Shown here piece after piece: positions 63,390 to 64,000 of a DNA stretch of 64,000 nt; position 1 is the stretch's first letter, and each line of letters starts with the position of its first letter. The notes under the pieces were generated by a model. It did not search any database. It was not told the DNA's origin and worked only from the letters and a program-made list of their open reading frames with translations. The stretch comes from Rhipicephalus microplus (Eukaryota; Arthropoda; Arachnida; Ixodida; Ixodidae), in contig NC_134707.1 of NCBI RefSeq assembly GCF_043290135.1, forward strand, positions 68,501,906-68,565,905, written 5' to 3'. Made by a program: the position numbers and the translations under genes.

Positions 63390-64000
63390 CTACTTTAAAA
63401 TAGAGACACAAATTTTACAGTGGAACGTCGAAGGACTCATGAGAAATCTCTACGATGTTCAAGAATTTTTCATAAACTGTCACTAAAGGTGCTGTGTGTA
63501 CATGAAACATACCTAAAACCCAAGATCGCTAAATTTATAAGCCAGTATATTATTTTTCGAAAGGACAGGAATGAAGCTGTCACGTCATCTCGTGATGTGG
63601 TCATTATAGTCAATCAAGGGATTGCATTTAATCATCTACCTATTGCAACAACTCTTGAAGCAGTGGTTATTCACGTAGTTCTTCTGAACACACTCGTCAT
63701 CATCTGCTCTGTCTTCATACTTCCACACTACCAACTTGAAAAACGTGAATTCCAATCCCTAATAGATAAACTTTCAGATCTTTATATTCTCCTTAGAGGT
63801 TTCAATGCACTTAGCAATCTGTGGGGTTACTCCCGCTGAAACGCTCGAGGTCACCTGATTGAACAGTTCCTTATTACTTCTGGTGTGTGTATTCTGAATC
63901 GGAAAGAGACTACATACTACTGCCTTGCCAACAACACCTATTCGTTAATAGACCTCAGTATCGCCTCTCCATCCCTCCTTTCTTTACCCACATGGAACGT
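63390..64000 (+). pseudogene. LINE ORF2, AP-endonuclease domain (partial, catalytically damaged)
   Basis: Starts IETQILQWNVEGLMRNLYDV, the usual N-terminus of an AP-like endonuclease (Asn in QWN). The Glu motif survives as LCVHETYLK. The central GDFNAH motif reads RGFNAL, so the catalytic Asp and the His are replaced. After LWGYSR a TGA (63838-63840) follows, then SIDLSIASPSLLSL, where the SDH-like end should come beyond the window. The RT lies outside the window. Confidence 0.8.

Larger units (their letters stand above)
61620..64000 (+). mobile_element. I-like LINE, 5' UTR, ORF1 and start of ORF2, cut by the window end
   Basis: A GC-rich 5' leader ('gcagggccgtctgcgtacgc', 'tggggatcctgggggctgag') and pyrimidine-rich stretch precede a CCHC-bearing ORF1 and an AP-endonuclease ORF2. 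This copy keeps its 5' end, unlike the other LINEs here. Stops and lost catalytic residues make it defective. It is probably the same family as the RNase H piece at 28735-29540. Confidence 0.82.

Overview
The window is eukaryotic and almost certainly from a hard tick (metastriate Ixodidae). This rests on six copies or fragments of a tRNA-derived SINE of the tick 'Ruka' type, on tick-like LINE families, on long (AT)n, (TATC)n and (GACG)n-type microsatellites, and on the absence of any bacterial gene layout. Most of the sequence is retrotransposon. No rRNA gene, intact tRNA gene or CRISPR array was seen.

Layout. 0-1.1 kb: SINE head, an 80-bp hairpin, and a 3' fragment of Ty3/gypsy family A between two (AT)n tracts. 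1.1-9.7 kb: SINEs, a (TATC)n tract, a diverged ~146-bp tandem repeat, and a LINE whose 5' half is inverted relative to its 3' half (5.15-6.48 kb). 9.86-15.20 kb: Ty3/gypsy element A on the minus strand, with both LTRs, PBS, PPT, gag and pol, disabled by nonsense codons, frameshifts and an RT deletion. 15.2-24.9 kb: more SINEs and satellite, plus sparse sequence holding two candidate host-gene exons. 24.9-27.35 kb and 36.2-38.67 kb: two inverted copies of a non-coding ~2.4-kb repeat. 27.70-33.75 kb, between them: old Ty3/gypsy element B on the plus strand, with the 3' end of an RNase-H LINE inserted in its gag. 34.4-36.2 kb: minus-strand LINE. 39.8-41.1 kb: plus-strand LINE. 42.87-48.09 kb: element C, a complete and apparently intact Ty3/gypsy element. 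49.13-54.34 kb: element D, a sister family with identical LTRs and one nonsense codon in pol. 54.4-58.6 kb: element E, a degenerate relative of A, split by a repeat with inverted ends. 59.0-60.4 kb: a perfect 30-bp palindrome, a long (AT)n tract and three more candidate host exons. 61.6-64.0 kb: 5' part of an RNase-H-type LINE that runs off the window.

How the parts work together. Elements A, C and D share one design: minus orientation here, short LTRs, a primer-binding site matching the 3' end of tRNA-Ala, a Gag with one CCHC knuckle, and a Pol (protease-RT-RNase H-integrase) in the -1 frame, with a GGGAAAC or GGAAAAC heptamer directly before the gag stop. That predicts -1 frameshifting for Gag-Pol. 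C is the likeliest active element.

The only candidate host gene is a chain of short exons on the plus strand (21,358-21,463; 23,858-23,923; 59,211-59,291; possibly 60,054-60,083; 60,355 onward). They have good splice sites, join in consistent phase-1 frame and begin with a signal peptide. If real, one intron is about 35 kb and contains most of the transposons listed. All calls come from reading the sequence by eye; family names come from memory of domain motifs.
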